DNA of 30,493 nt from DATKDU01 sp035512595 (GCA_035512595.1 DATKDU010000363.1:1-30493), one strand, 5' to 3'. Numbered from the stretch's first letter, positions 14,266 to 23,042 are shown. Program-made: numbers and translations. The notes: generated by a model not told the origin, from the letters alone.

Positions 14266-15797
14266 TTTGCCGCACCCAGCGTCGCCGCTTCCATGATCTT
14301 CTGCTCGGTTGCTTCTGAGCGGAGGAACGTCGCGGTGAGCCGACCTTCGCTGAGGACGAGGATGCGATCCGAGACCGTAAGCAGCTCCGGCAATTCGCTG
14401 CTGGTCATGATAATGCCAATGCCGCTACGGACGAGCTGGTCCATCAGGCGATACAGCTCCGCCTTCGCGCCCACATCGACGCCGCGGGTCGGGTCATCCA
14501 GGAGCAGCACCTGCGGCTGCGTCAGCAGCCAGCGGCCGATGATGCACTTCTGCTGATTCCCGCCGGAGAGGCTGGTAACCGCGGCCGCCAGGCTCGGAGT
14601 TCGCACGGCGAGCTTCTGCGAGACATCTCCCGCCAGGGCCCATTCCTTGCTGCGGCTGATCCAGCCCGCCGCTCCGGTGCGTTCCAGCGTGCAGATGGAG
14701 ATGTTTTCGCCGACGTTCATTGCGGCAAACAACCCCAGCCGCTTGCGGTCTTCGGTCACCAGGCCAATGCCGGCGGCCCGTGCCTCGCGCGGATGCCGGA
14801 ATTTTACCTCGCGTTTGCCCAGGAGGATGCGGCCGCTCGGCGGCTGGCTGGCGGCACCGAACAAGCATTCCAGCAGCTCCGTCCGCCCGGCGCCCATCAG
14901 CCCGGCAATGCCGAGGATTTCGCCGCGTTTGAGTTCAAACGAAACATCCTTGAGCCGGTATCCGCGGGCATGTCCGGGCCACGGCAAGGACAAATTCTCG
15001 ACGCGGACGAGCACTTCGCCCGCACTGCGCTGGCCGCCAAAATCGACGGCCTCGATCTCGCGGCCGACCATCAGGTGGGTAACTTCGCGGGGGCTCGTTT
15101 CTTCGCGGCCGAGCGTCCTGACCAGCCGCCCGTCGCGGAGGACGGTGATCCGGTCGGAGAGGTGAAAGACTTCGTCCATCTTGTGCGAGATGTACAGGAT
15201 CGTCACGCCGCGTTTCCGCAGCCGCTCGATGACGCGATAGAGCCGCGCGACTTCCGATTCGGTCAAGGCGCTCGTCGGCTCGTCCATGATCAGGATGTCG
15301 CTTTGCAGCGACAGGGCTTTGGCGATCTCGATGAGCTGCTGATCGCCGACGCGCAAAGCCCCGGCCAGCTCGCGGGGATCGATCTCGCACTCCAGCTCCC
15401 GCAAGAGCCGCGTGGCCGCTTCTTCCATGGCCCGATCGTCGCGGAGCCCCAGCCAGCCGCGAATCTCACGCCCCAGAAAGATGTTCGCCGCCGCCGACAG
15501 TTGCTCCACCAGGTTCAGCTCCTGGTGGATGATGCTGATGCCGGCCGCCTCGGCATCGCGCGTGCCGGCAAACCGCACCGGCTTTCCAGCCAGCAAGAAT
15601 TCCCCCTCGAAGTCGGTGATGACTCCCGAGAGGATTTTCATCAGCGTGCTCTTGCCCGCGCCGTTCTCGCCGCAGATCGAGTGCAGCTCCCCCGGCACGA
15701 TGTCCAGCGTCACGTCGGCCAGCGCCGTCACGCCGGGGAACCGCTTGGTGACGTTTCGGATCGAGACGATGGCTGCCGGCTTGTCCATGGGCGTCAC
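14262..15797 (-). CDS. Sugar ABC transporter ATP-binding protein (RbsA type)
   Basis: This is a 511-residue ATPase with two fused nucleotide-binding domains, typical of importers for ribose, xylose and related sugars. Domain 1 has Walker A GENGAGKST and Walker B ILIMDEPTSAL. Domain 2 has the degenerate Walker A GLMGAGRTEL that is normal for this family, the signature LSGGNQQK, and LLLDDPTRGVDVG. The GTG start at 15797 overlaps the permease stop by 4 bases (GTGA); an ATG three codons later (15788) is equally possible. It is the last gene of the importer operon. The protein ends in Lys, and the TAG stop lies in the GTAG head of the neighbouring palindrome. Confidence 0.93.
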   Translation of the reverse strand: MTPMDKPAAIVSIRNVTKRFPGVTALADVTLDIVPGELHSICGENGAGKSTLMKILSGVITDFEGEFLLAGKPVRFAGTRDAEAAGISIIHQELNLVEQLSAAANIFLGREIRGWLGLRDDRAMEEAATRLLRELECEIDPRELAGALRVGDQQLIEIAKALSLQSDILIMDEPTSALTESEVARLYRVIERLRKRGVTILYISHKMDEVFHLSDRITVLRDGRLVRTLGREETSPREVTHLMVGREIEAVDFGGQRSAGEVLVRVENLSLPWPGHARGYRLKDVSFELKRGEILGIAGLMGAGRTELLECLFGAASQPPSGRILLGKREVKFRHPREARAAGIGLVTEDRKRLGLFAAMNVGENISICTLERTGAAGWISRSKEWALAGDVSQKLAVRTPSLAAAVTSLSGGNQQKCIIGRWLLTQPQVLLLDDPTRGVDVGAKAELYRLMDQLVRSGIGIIMTSSELPELLTVSDRILVLSEGRLTATFLRSEATEQKIMEAATLGAAK

Positions 15798-17044
15798 TCC
15801 GGCCGGCGCGAGCGCTGCGCCTCAATGATCTTCACCGCCGTCAGCAGTACCGCGGCCAGCGTGCCGACGAAGATGCCAAACCAAATGCTCCGCCCCTTGA
15901 GCAGCTCGACGTTGACACTGGCCATCGCCGCCATCAGCCCCGCGCCGATCGCCAGCGTCGGAATGGCCACCGCCCCGCGCACGCCGGGGAAGAATTCACC
16001 CCCCGACTGGCGCAATTGACGAAGCTGGGCGAGGGTCACCGCCAGCGCCACGACGACCCCGACGATCATCCCCTCGTAGACGTCCGCTCCCGCTTTGATC
16101 AGCTTCGAGACGGCGTCGATTACCAGCCGTAAGAATAGGGCGCCAAGGACCGTGCCGGTGACGGTGCCAATGCCGCCTTGCAGGCTGCACCCGCCGACGA
16201 CTGCGGCTGCAATCGCGTTCAGCTCCAAGCCGCGGGCCAGGTTCACCGGCTGGGCCACGCTCCCGTCGGCCATGGCAAAAATGCCGGCAATTGCCGCCGT
16301 GACGCCGCCGAAGCAGTAGGCAAACCACTTGACGTTTTCGGTGCGAATGCCGCTGAGGCGAGCGGCCTGCTCATTGCCCCCCAGGGCGTAGATATGCCGG
16401 CCGAGGACCGTGCGGGTAAGGATCAGCCAGGTGGCGATGGCGAGGACGATGAAGACGCCGGTCGAGAGCCAGACGCCGTGCACCTTGACCCACAGGAAGA
16501 ATGGGGCGTTGACGTTGACTTGCTGGTACTGGCTTCCCCACCGCTGCGTGGTGACAAACTCGCACATCGCGCGGGCAAAGCTCCGCAGTCCGACGAGCGT
16601 GGCCAGCGTCGCTACGAATGGCGGCAGCCGGATCGACGTGATCAGCCAGGTATGGAGCGTGCCGACCAGCAGGCCGGAGAGGATCGCGCCGCCGATGGCG
16701 CAGACGATGCCGAACGTGGTGACGGTGATCAGCCGTTTGTCGGTCGGGTCGGCAAACAGCACCATGATCAGGGCGCAGGTCGTGGCGCTGAAGGCCAGCA
16801 TCGAACCGGCCGACAGGTCGATGCCGCCGGCAATGATCACGACGGCGGCGCCCAGGGCAACGATCCCCAAGAGCGACGTATTGCGAAGGACGATAACGAA
16901 GCTCGACCAGAAGTTCGTGAAGTAGGTATGGTTGCTGTCGAGCAAACCGGTCGCCATGAACACCAGGCCGATCGCCGCCAGCAGCGAAAGCTGATGGAAG
17001 AGCATGGGGGGGAGCGTGGCCCCCCGCAAGGTAAGTGGCTTCAT
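15794..17044 (-). CDS. Sugar ABC transporter permease (RbsC type)
   Basis: This is a 416-residue integral membrane protein of the BPD_transp_2 family, forming the channel of a pentose/hexose importer. About ten hydrophobic segments are visible. The conserved block VIIAGGIDLSAGSMLAFSATT and the later LGRHIYALGGNEQAARLSGI loop, which contacts the ATPase, identify the family. It overlaps the binding-protein gene upstream (ATGA) and the ATPase gene downstream (GTGA) by 4 bases each, giving a single translationally coupled unit. It is longer than E. coli RbsC (about 320 residues). The extra sequence lies mostly at the C-terminus, with additional hydrophobic segments and a basic tail. Confidence 0.93.
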   Translation of the reverse strand: MKPLTLRGATLPPMLFHQLSLLAAIGLVFMATGLLDSNHTYFTNFWSSFVIVLRNTSLLGIVALGAAVVIIAGGIDLSAGSMLAFSATTCALIMVLFADPTDKRLITVTTFGIVCAIGGAILSGLLVGTLHTWLITSIRLPPFVATLATLVGLRSFARAMCEFVTTQRWGSQYQQVNVNAPFFLWVKVHGVWLSTGVFIVLAIATWLILTRTVLGRHIYALGGNEQAARLSGIRTENVKWFAYCFGGVTAAIAGIFAMADGSVAQPVNLARGLELNAIAAAVVGGCSLQGGIGTVTGTVLGALFLRLVIDAVSKLIKAGADVYEGMIVGVVVALAVTLAQLRQLRQSGGEFFPGVRGAVAIPTLAIGAGLMAAMASVNVELLKGRSIWFGIFVGTLAAVLLTAVKIIEAQRSRRPE

Positions 17045-18195
17045 GAGCTGGTCAGGCCGTACTTGTCGAGCCAGGCGCGGAAATCCTCGAGGAGCATGTA
17101 CTCGACGACCTCCGGATCAAACAGCTCCTTCTTCACCGGCGAGTCGGCACTGGGGACGACCACTCGCAGGCCGGTCGTATAAATGTCGCCGTCAGGCTCT
17201 CCCTGCTTGGGAAACATTTCCTTAATCGTGTCCTGATCGTCCGCAATCATCGCCTTCATCAGCCGCACGGTCTGCATCCCCATGTCGAACGGGTTCTGCA
17301 CGACCATCACGTCGATGTTCCCCTTTTCCATCTGGCCGATCGCCAAGTCCTGGGCGTCGAACGTCGCGACGACGAACTTGTCGCGAGTATTCGATTCGGT
17401 CACCACGTCGGCAATTGCCGGCGCATTGTAGGCCCAGATGCCGATGAGCGCCACGAGGTCTTTATGGTTGCTCATGGCGTTGCGGACGTTGTCGCGGGCC
17501 TTGGCCAGATCCATTTCGTCCGACATGCGATCTTTCTCGTTGAACGCCTGACCGACTGCTTCCTTGAAGCCGTCCATGCGACTGCTGGCATTTGCATTTT
17601 CCGCGTACCCGGCGAACTGGACGTAGCCCCCCTTTTCGACTTTCTTGGCTTCCAGCAGTGCCTTAGCCGCCGTGCCCAGAGCCCGTCCACCAACGATGTT
17701 GTCGGTGCCGATATAGAAAGTCCGGGCATCACGGTAGAGATCGCGGTCCACGTCGGCGTCCACCGTGATGACCTTGACCCCCTTCTTTTGAAGGTTCTTC
17801 ATCTCCTCGACGATCGCCAGGTTGTCGGGCCGGATCGGTGAGATCGCCACGCCGGCAATGTCGTCCTGCGTCGCGTACTGCCGCAGCTTCTCGATCTGCC
17901 CCTCGGCAGTGCCGTTGTTGACGTCGCGATGGACGGAGAGTCCGGCCTCGGCCAGCTTGTGCTGCCTGGCCCCTTCATTCAGGCCGCTCAAGCAGGCGTC
18001 CCAGAACGGGTCGTCGCCGTTGGTGACGAAGATGATCCGCTTCGTCTTGCCACTGCCGGAGCCGGCGGAAGTTTCCCGGTCGCCGCCGGTCGTTGTGCTC
18101 TTGGCAGAGCCGCCGCGACCATTACAAGCGCCGAGTGCCCCCACGATCGCAATCATGGCCACAGCGAGACACCAATTCCGCCTTGTTCCAGACAT
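17041..18195 (-). CDS. Sugar ABC transporter substrate-binding lipoprotein (RbsB type)
   Basis: The protein is 384 residues from ATG 18195. I chose this start because it gives a lipoprotein signal, with basic N-terminus, hydrophobic core and lipobox GALGAC at Cys24; the open frame upstream to 18378 is not protein-like. After a Ser/Gly/Thr linker the mature part is a periplasmic-binding-protein 4 fold (IIFVTNGDDPFWDACLSGLNEGA, ISPIRPDNLAIVEEMKN, KVITVDADVD, FYIGTDNIVGGRALG, VVATFDAQDLAIGQMEKGNIDVMVVQNPFDMG cut here into separate recognisable blocks). It would deliver a sugar or polyol to the permease. No sugar-catabolic genes or regulator adjoin, so the substrate cannot be named. Confidence 0.92.
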   Translation of the reverse strand: MSGTRRNWCLAVAMIAIVGALGACNGRGGSAKSTTTGGDRETSAGSGSGKTKRIIFVTNGDDPFWDACLSGLNEGARQHKLAEAGLSVHRDVNNGTAEGQIEKLRQYATQDDIAGVAISPIRPDNLAIVEEMKNLQKKGVKVITVDADVDRDLYRDARTFYIGTDNIVGGRALGTAAKALLEAKKVEKGGYVQFAGYAENANASSRMDGFKEAVGQAFNEKDRMSDEMDLAKARDNVRNAMSNHKDLVALIGIWAYNAPAIADVVTESNTRDKFVVATFDAQDLAIGQMEKGNIDVMVVQNPFDMGMQTVRLMKAMIADDQDTIKEMFPKQGEPDGDIYTTGLRVVVPSADSPVKKELFDPEVVEYMLLEDFRAWLDKYGLTSS

Positions 18196-18573
18196 GAGCC
18201 GCCTCGTGAATTTTGGGAAGAGAAAAGCCAGCCAAGCCGCGCCGCTGCGCGAACCATTTGTGAACTTTTCCTCATAGGACGTTCGGATTTTAGTTTCGCC
18301 GCCGGCGACCTGCAAGCTGCCCGTCCAGTCGCTGTCGTCAACCCTTGGCAATGTCCCCTCTTGAGATTGCGTTCTCATCGGGCCCGCCTGGCCAGCTCAA
18401 GTAGCAGAGCCAGACGGGGGCTGCTTGAAGCGGAGGAAATGACTGGATTTGCGAGGTTTCCCAGCGGCCAAGGGGAAAGCGCTACCTGGGGACGTAACAT
18501 CCAGCCGGGTTCTGCGCCTCACACAGCAAGGGGCGAAACCAACCGCACAGATAGACCGTGAAGGAGATTTGCC
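18196..18573. promoter_or_regulatory. Divergent upstream region of the importer operon and the GPIKPP protein
   Basis: This 378-base gap must hold the promoters for the minus-strand importer and the plus-strand secreted protein. I did not find a convincing -35/-10 pair. Before the plus gene the sequence can fold: CCCAG (18460-18464) pairs with CTGGG (18486-18490), and CTGG can instead pair with CCAG at 18501-18504. A 40-codon frame (18439-18561) begins just after GGAGGAA and ends 12 bases before the next start, so a leader peptide is conceivable, but its spacing to the GGAGG is tight. The plus gene itself has a good ribosome binding site, AAGGAG at 18561-18566. Confidence 0.4.
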
Positions 18574-19683
18574 ATGAAGACTTTTTGGTATGCCACGCTG
18601 GTGACGCTGACCTCGCTGGTCCTCGGCACACTCGTTAGCCAGAGCTTTGGCGCCGACCGCAGTGGCGGCCGGAGCATCAGCGGCAGCGGCCGTTCCGTGG
18701 GCCAGGTGCGTTCCGGCGGGCTGAATAGCGGGGTGTCGCGCAAGGTCAGCGGGTCGCAGGGACTGGGAGGCTTCAAGCCGACCACGCGAGTGCCAACGCC
18801 AGTCGTCAACCCACGGCCGCCGATCAGCCGCTCCCCTGTCGTCGGCCCGATCAAGCCGCTGCCGCCGATCGTAAAGCCGCCAGTCGGCCCGATCAAGCCG
18901 CCGGTCGTGGGTCCGATCAGACCGCCCATCGGCCCCATCAAGCCGCCCATTGTCGGCCCGATCAAGCCTCCAGTCGGTCCGATTGGCCCCATCAAGCCGC
19001 CGATTGTTGGACCGATTGGTCCCATCGGCCCGATCAAGCCGCCGGTTGGTCCCATTGGCCCGATCAAGCCACCCGTCGTCGGCCCGATCAAGCCGCCGAT
19101 CGTTGGACCGATTGGTCCCATCGGCCCGATCAAGCCGCTGCCGCCGATCTGCCCGCCGTATTGTCCCCCCAAGTGCCCGCCGATCTGCCCGCCGTGGAAC
19201 CCCGGCGGCTACTGCGGTCCCTGGTACCCGCTCCCTGGTTGGGTTGACTGCTATCGTCCCTGCCCGCCGATCTGCGTCACCATCCCGACTTACGTGGGCA
19301 CGCCGGTGGTCACGGAGACTGTGGTCGTTGAGACGGTGGCTCCAGCAGTCGCCGTCACCGAAGTTGCCAGCGAAGAGAAGCTGATGCAAATCCCCGTCGG
19401 TGCCACTTTGCAACTCAACGAGAAAACCCTCGGCGAGAAGCAGGGGCAAGTGGTCCTCCAGATCGACACCCTCTCGGTCCCCGCCCAGGTGAACGAGTGG
19501 AAAGCCGAGCAGGTGAACGTCACGCTGCCGATGTTCGGCCTGGCGGCCCCCACGAAGGCCCACATTTGGATGATGCGTGCCGACGGGCAGGTGGCCAACA
19601 AGCTGGCGGTGGAGTTGATCCCCGCGAAAGCACCGGCCGAAGCGGCCGCCACGGCCACGACCGCTGCGGTGACGCAGAACTAA
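18574..19683 (+). CDS. Secreted proline-rich GPIKPP-repeat protein with cysteine knot-like segment
   Basis: This is a 369-residue protein. A signal peptide (TFWYATLVTLTSLVLGTLVSQSFGA) is followed by a Ser/Gly-rich stretch. About ten degenerate GPIKPP/GPIRPP units then occupy residues 91-189, sometimes extended as VGPIGPIKPP. Next comes a Pro/Cys segment (CPPYCPPKCPPICPPW, then further Cys) over about residues 193-234. The C-terminus is a beta-rich domain of about 100 residues beginning EEKLMQIPVGATLQLNEKTL and ending KLAVELIPAK. The layout suggests an extended, disulfide-tied surface or envelope protein with a globular anchor. The ribosome binding site AAGGAG is strong for this window, and a terminator follows, so the gene is likely monocistronic and well expressed. 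The family is not recognised. Confidence 0.85.
   Translation: MKTFWYATLVTLTSLVLGTLVSQSFGADRSGGRSISGSGRSVGQVRSGGLNSGVSRKVSGSQGLGGFKPTTRVPTPVVNPRPPISRSPVVGPIKPLPPIVKPPVGPIKPPVVGPIRPPIGPIKPPIVGPIKPPVGPIGPIKPPIVGPIGPIGPIKPPVGPIGPIKPPVVGPIKPPIVGPIGPIGPIKPLPPICPPYCPPKCPPICPPWNPGGYCGPWYPLPGWVDCYRPCPPICVTIPTYVGTPVVTETVVVETVAPAVAVTEVASEEKLMQIPVGATLQLNEKTLGEKQGQVVLQIDTLSVPAQVNEWKAEQVNVTLPMFGLAAPTKAHIWMMRADGQVANKLAVELIPAKAPAEAAATATTAAVTQN
18844..19140 (+). repeat. In-frame tandem repeat encoding GPIKPP units
   Basis: The DNA repeats GGCCCGATCAAGCCGCC with small changes about ten times, in units of roughly 21-42 bases that are always multiples of three. Neighbouring copies share silent differences, pointing to recent expansion by slippage or recombination. 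Length variation between strains would be expected. Confidence 0.85.
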
Positions 19684-19714
19684 CCCTTCTCTGAGAACCA
19701 TCGAGCGAACCAGC

Positions 19715-19740
19715 AGGGCCGGAGAGCAATCTCCGGCCCT
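19715..19740 (+). terminator. Hairpin terminator after the GPIKPP protein gene
   Basis: A perfect 11-base inverted repeat, AGGGCCGGAGA (19715-19725) and TCTCCGGCCCT (19730-19740), encloses a GCAA tetraloop of the stable GNRA type. It begins 31 bases after the TAA and runs into TTTCG. The T-run is short, but the stem is strong and GC-rich. Confidence 0.75.
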
Positions 19741-19812
19741 TTCGCTGCGCGCCTCGCGCGGCCTATAATCGCGGGCAATGTGGGGTGCTCCTTTCGTCCG
19801 CGGAGGCCGGCA

Positions 19813-20328
19813 ATGATTCTGTGTCCGTATTGCGACCACGAAGTGATCGAAGGGACCGACGAGTGCGAAGAGTGCGGCCAGCCGCTGACCGACCTGCATC
19901 TGCCGCTCCCCGCCAGCGAGGTCGAGCTGTCGCTGCTGACCGACCGGCTCTACTCGTATACCTCGCGGCGACCGATGGTCATCTCGCCGACGATGCCCAT
20001 CCGCGAAGTGCTGCGGCTGCTGGTCGATAATCGCATCGGCTGCCTGCTCGTGGTCGAAGGGGGAAAGCTGGTCGGCATCTTCACCGAGCGCGACGTGCTG
20101 ATGAAGCTCAACGATCGGGCGGCAGAGCTTGGCGACCGCCCCGTCGGCGAGTTCATGACCACCGCGGTGCAGTCCCTTCCCGCCACCGCCAAGATCGCCT
20201 TCGCCTTGCACCGCATGGACCTCGGCGGCTATCGCCACGTGCCGATCGTCGATGAGGAAGGGCGCCCCATCGGCATCTTCTCCGTCCGCGACATGCTCAG
20301 CTACCTGACGCGGAAGATGGCTGGCTGA
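19813..20328 (+). CDS. Zinc-ribbon and tandem CBS domain protein
   Basis: The protein is 171 residues from ATG 19813, with GGAGG at 19802-19806. An N-terminal zinc ribbon uses Cys4, Cys7, Cys18 and Cys21 (CPYC and CEEC). Two CBS domains follow, at about residues 50-105 (MVISPTMPIREVLRLL, then GGKLVGIFTERDVL) and 115-170 (SLPATAKIAFALHRM, then GRPIGIFSVRDML). CBS pairs bind adenine nucleotides and report cell energy state to a partner. Here no enzyme domain is fused, so it is likely a stand-alone regulator. A terminator separates it from the upstream gene. Confidence 0.88.
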   Translation: MILCPYCDHEVIEGTDECEECGQPLTDLHLPLPASEVELSLLTDRLYSYTSRRPMVISPTMPIREVLRLLVDNRIGCLLVVEGGKLVGIFTERDVLMKLNDRAAELGDRPVGEFMTTAVQSLPATAKIAFALHRMDLGGYRHVPIVDEEGRPIGIFSVRDMLSYLTRKMAG

Positions 20329-20403
20329 TGCGAACGCCACTCCGCAACTGTTGAGCTTGCCGGACAATCTCAAGCGAGGACTTCACGGAAAGGGGGTTTA
20401 GCC

Positions 20404-21639
20404 ATGACCGAACCAGAATTGAAGCGGATTGAGCGTGAACTCGGCATGACGCTGCCTGGGCCTTACGTGAAGATCATGCTCAAGTTTCCGGACAAGTTGC
20501 GGCAATGGCCGGCCTCCGAAGAAGTAGATCGCAGCCAGTTTTTTTTCACCGACCTCTCCTCGATTCTTGATGTCAACCACCGGATTCGTAAACACCCCGG
20601 CGACTTCGTCAAGTCGCCGAAAGGCTTCGTCAAACAATGGCCCAGTGAGCTTCTTGTATTTGGCCAATGCGACGGCAACTGGCACGTAATCGATACGCGT
20701 CTGAAGAATCCGCCGATGGCGAGCATCAAAGGCGGCCAGTTCGATGTTGTGGGCGCCGGTGACCTCAAGCTCTACTTGGATTTGTTGGGGATGACTCATC
20801 GCGACGCGTGGAAGGAGTGGAAAAAGGGACAAGCATCCGCCAAAACTGCCAAGTCACCGCCGTCAATAAGCCGGCCAGGCGATGCAGAATTCAAGCTGTT
20901 GGAGCACCGGGAGCCGTGGGCCAAGGGGAAGAGGCGTCAAAAGGCGGGGCCAATTGCCACGATGCGGCCCGCCGATCTACTGGACGAGGGTCGAAGGCTC
21001 GCGCGCCCTGCCGTCGCACTGCGCGATCGAGGCAAGGAATACGCGGCCGTTTGGCGCGGAACCGGTGTCGTTGACCCCGGCGCCGGCGAATGGCGGCATT
21101 GGATTTCGATCGACGCCAAAACCCTTCCCGATAACCCCCGTAAGCTCAAAGGAGTCGTCAGCGTCTATGAGTGGTTCGCAGACGACAATCGTATCGGGGA
21201 GTTGAAGATCGTTCACCATCCGAAAGCGAGCCTGCCGCGAAGGACGGATGGGACACGCCTGTATGCCAAGGCGTTTGATTGTTTACCGCCCACCGAAGCG
21301 CTGTTCCGATTCGGCGGCAAGCCGATTCAGGCGTGGCTCAAAGCCAATAGCTGGAATCCAAGAGATGGAATTGGCGACAATTTCCCGGACAAAACGGCGG
21401 TGCAGGAATACGAGAAGGTCCTTGGCCGCGAGCACCCGTTTGCACAAGGGGATGAGCACACCTTTGCGATGCTTGGGGGCTGGAGTTGGTGCTTTAGCTG
21501 GTGCTATTCCATCGACGAAGGATACGACTGGAGTCTCTTCAAGAAATCATTGCTGTTGTTAACACTTGCCGAGTCGGAGCCCTGGATTGAAGTCTTTGAC
21601 GACGGCAAGCGATTTATCGTCTTCGATCGCATCACGTAA
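20404..21639 (+). CDS. SUKH (SMI1/KNR4-like) domain protein
   Basis: This is a 411-residue cytoplasmic protein. The first about 130 residues fit the SMI1/KNR4 (SUKH) fold: an opening helix EPELKRIERELGMTLPGPYV, then short strands around ELLVFGQCDGNWHVIDT. A Lys/Ser-rich linker follows, then a separate domain rich in Trp and aromatic residues (YEWFADDNRIGELKIVHHP and GGWSWCFSWCYSIDEGYDW). SUKH proteins often act as immunity proteins against contact-dependent toxins, but many planctomycete copies stand alone. No toxin or secretion gene is adjacent. The start ATG 20404 is preceded by GAAAGGGGG. The C-terminal domain is not recognised. Confidence 0.6.
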   Translation: MTEPELKRIERELGMTLPGPYVKIMLKFPDKLRQWPASEEVDRSQFFFTDLSSILDVNHRIRKHPGDFVKSPKGFVKQWPSELLVFGQCDGNWHVIDTRLKNPPMASIKGGQFDVVGAGDLKLYLDLLGMTHRDAWKEWKKGQASAKTAKSPPSISRPGDAEFKLLEHREPWAKGKRRQKAGPIATMRPADLLDEGRRLARPAVALRDRGKEYAAVWRGTGVVDPGAGEWRHWISIDAKTLPDNPRKLKGVVSVYEWFADDNRIGELKIVHHPKASLPRRTDGTRLYAKAFDCLPPTEALFRFGGKPIQAWLKANSWNPRDGIGDNFPDKTAVQEYEKVLGREHPFAQGDEHTFAMLGGWSWCFSWCYSIDEGYDWSLFKKSLLLLTLAESEPWIEVFDDGKRFIVFDRIT

Positions 21640-21749
21640 TCGGGAAATGACTTTCGCCTGAAAGAGATGGCCTCCGCAATCGTCGCTGGTTTTGAAAGGT
21701 CTGAGGACGACCTCGGTCGCCGCTAACGTCGAATGGGGGGCTTGAGTCG

Positions 21750-23042
21750 TCAGCGCCACAGCGTCCCGCCAGGGGCCAGCGGCGCATCGAAAAGCTCTAC
21801 TGCCGGCAAGGAAGACTCCCGCCTGATGCGCGGCTCGCTACGCAGCGCCACTTCACCAACCGGACCGCCATCCCACGGTTGGTCCTGCGACCGCTTCCAT
21901 TCCAGGAGCACTTGCCGCGCCGCCACCGAGTTAGCCGTTGCCGCCGGCGGAGTGCGCGGCCGCCGCTTGAGCGGGACTAACGTGCTTCCCTGATGCTCGG
22001 GCGGCGGGAATGTTGGGGCGCTTGCCTCCGGCTGCTGGCCGCGAACGATTGGGCCGGCATCAGCCGCCGGCTCGGGCGATTGCGACCCTTGCTCGCGCTG
22101 ACGCTTGTACCACCCGCCGCTTTCCGGCCGGGCGACGCTCGTCTGCTCCTCGCTCCGCGAGCTGGCGAACGTCGTCGGCACTCGCGGCGTCGGGCGACCG
22201 TCCGACTTCAGCGCATCGCCGCCGCGCAGCCGCCCGATCTGGGCGTCAATCGACGTCGGGTCGCTGTCGGCCAACTGCTGCGGGCTCGGCTCGGAATGCG
22301 GTGAAAGAGGCGGGCTCCCTTCTTTCACCCACGCCAGCCACGCGTTTTGTAGCTCGGCCAGGGTCTGGTAGCCGTAATGCCGCTCGGTCGCCTTGGTCCA
22401 ACTGCGCTGCGAAAGCCCCTCGCCAATGAAGTCCACAAACTTCCGCTCGCCGCCGTGGGCGATCAAGTAGCGGGCGACGGAATACCCCTGGGCATACAAG
22501 GGCAGCATGTCGCGCGGATACTCCTTCATGGCGAACATTTTGTTGAAAGCGATCCCCCGCTCGTTCTTCAAGTAGTGAATCAAGTTCGACTGCTGCTTGT
22601 CGCGCTCGCTCTTGTGCTCGACGGTCGTGCAGGCCCCTTCGTCGGCCCACCGTGGCAAGGGCACGCCGAAGTGCGTGGCGAAGACCGTGTGCAATATCTC
22701 GTGCGGCAGCACCGAGTCGAGGACCCGCTCGCGGGTGCCGAAGACTTCCATTTGCCAACTGTGCGGTTCGCCGCCCGTGGGAACGAACGTCGTCTTGCCG
22801 CGCGACGGCTCGCGCGGACCGACGCCGACCACAATCGGGCACGGGTCCCGCCACCGCGGCAATTCCCGGCCCAGCCACTGGAACGCCAGCTCGCGGCGAT
22901 AATGCTCCGCCTGGGCAGCGACCTCCCGGGCCACTTCGTCCGAGGGCGCACTGACAATCACAAAATTCTCACTCCGCCAGTTCGCGCCGCACGACAGCAG
23001 CGCCGCCGCCAAGAGGGCGGCTTTCGCAACTTTCGCTTCCAT
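21750..23042 (-). CDS. Secreted HExxH metallopeptidase-like protein
   Basis: This is a 430-residue protein with an N-terminal signal (VAKAALLAAALLSCGA). A zinc-peptidase motif HEILH sits at residues 114-118, with a likely third ligand Glu135 in RWADEGA 17 residues later, the gluzincin/peptidase MA arrangement. Helical sequence follows to about residue 235 (GYSVARYLIAHGGERKFVDFI and YGYQTLAELQNAWLAWVK). The rest, about 190 residues, is Pro/Ser/Arg-rich and probably disordered. Planctomycetes carry many DUF1570-like proteins of this plan. The substrate is unknown. It is convergent with the SUKH gene across 110 bases. Confidence 0.75.
   Translation of the reverse strand: MEAKVAKAALLAAALLSCGANWRSENFVIVSAPSDEVAREVAAQAEHYRRELAFQWLGRELPRWRDPCPIVVGVGPREPSRGKTTFVPTGGEPHSWQMEVFGTRERVLDSVLPHEILHTVFATHFGVPLPRWADEGACTTVEHKSERDKQQSNLIHYLKNERGIAFNKMFAMKEYPRDMLPLYAQGYSVARYLIAHGGERKFVDFIGEGLSQRSWTKATERHYGYQTLAELQNAWLAWVKEGSPPLSPHSEPSPQQLADSDPTSIDAQIGRLRGGDALKSDGRPTPRVPTTFASSRSEEQTSVARPESGGWYKRQREQGSQSPEPAADAGPIVRGQQPEASAPTFPPPEHQGSTLVPLKRRPRTPPAATANSVAARQVLLEWKRSQDQPWDGGPVGEVALRSEPRIRRESSLPAVELFDAPLAPGGTLWR

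Noticed and set aside
18460..18550. Possible cyclic-di-GMP riboswitch before the GPIKPP gene, because of GGGGAAAGC and GGGGACG
   Set aside because: The conserved core and the two paired stems of that riboswitch cannot be completed here.
18519..19172. Minus-strand 217-codon frame rich in GLIGPM and GPTGG, collagen-like
   Set aside because: It is the antisense shadow of the GPIKPP repeat. A repetitive DNA tract in the right frame is open on both strands.
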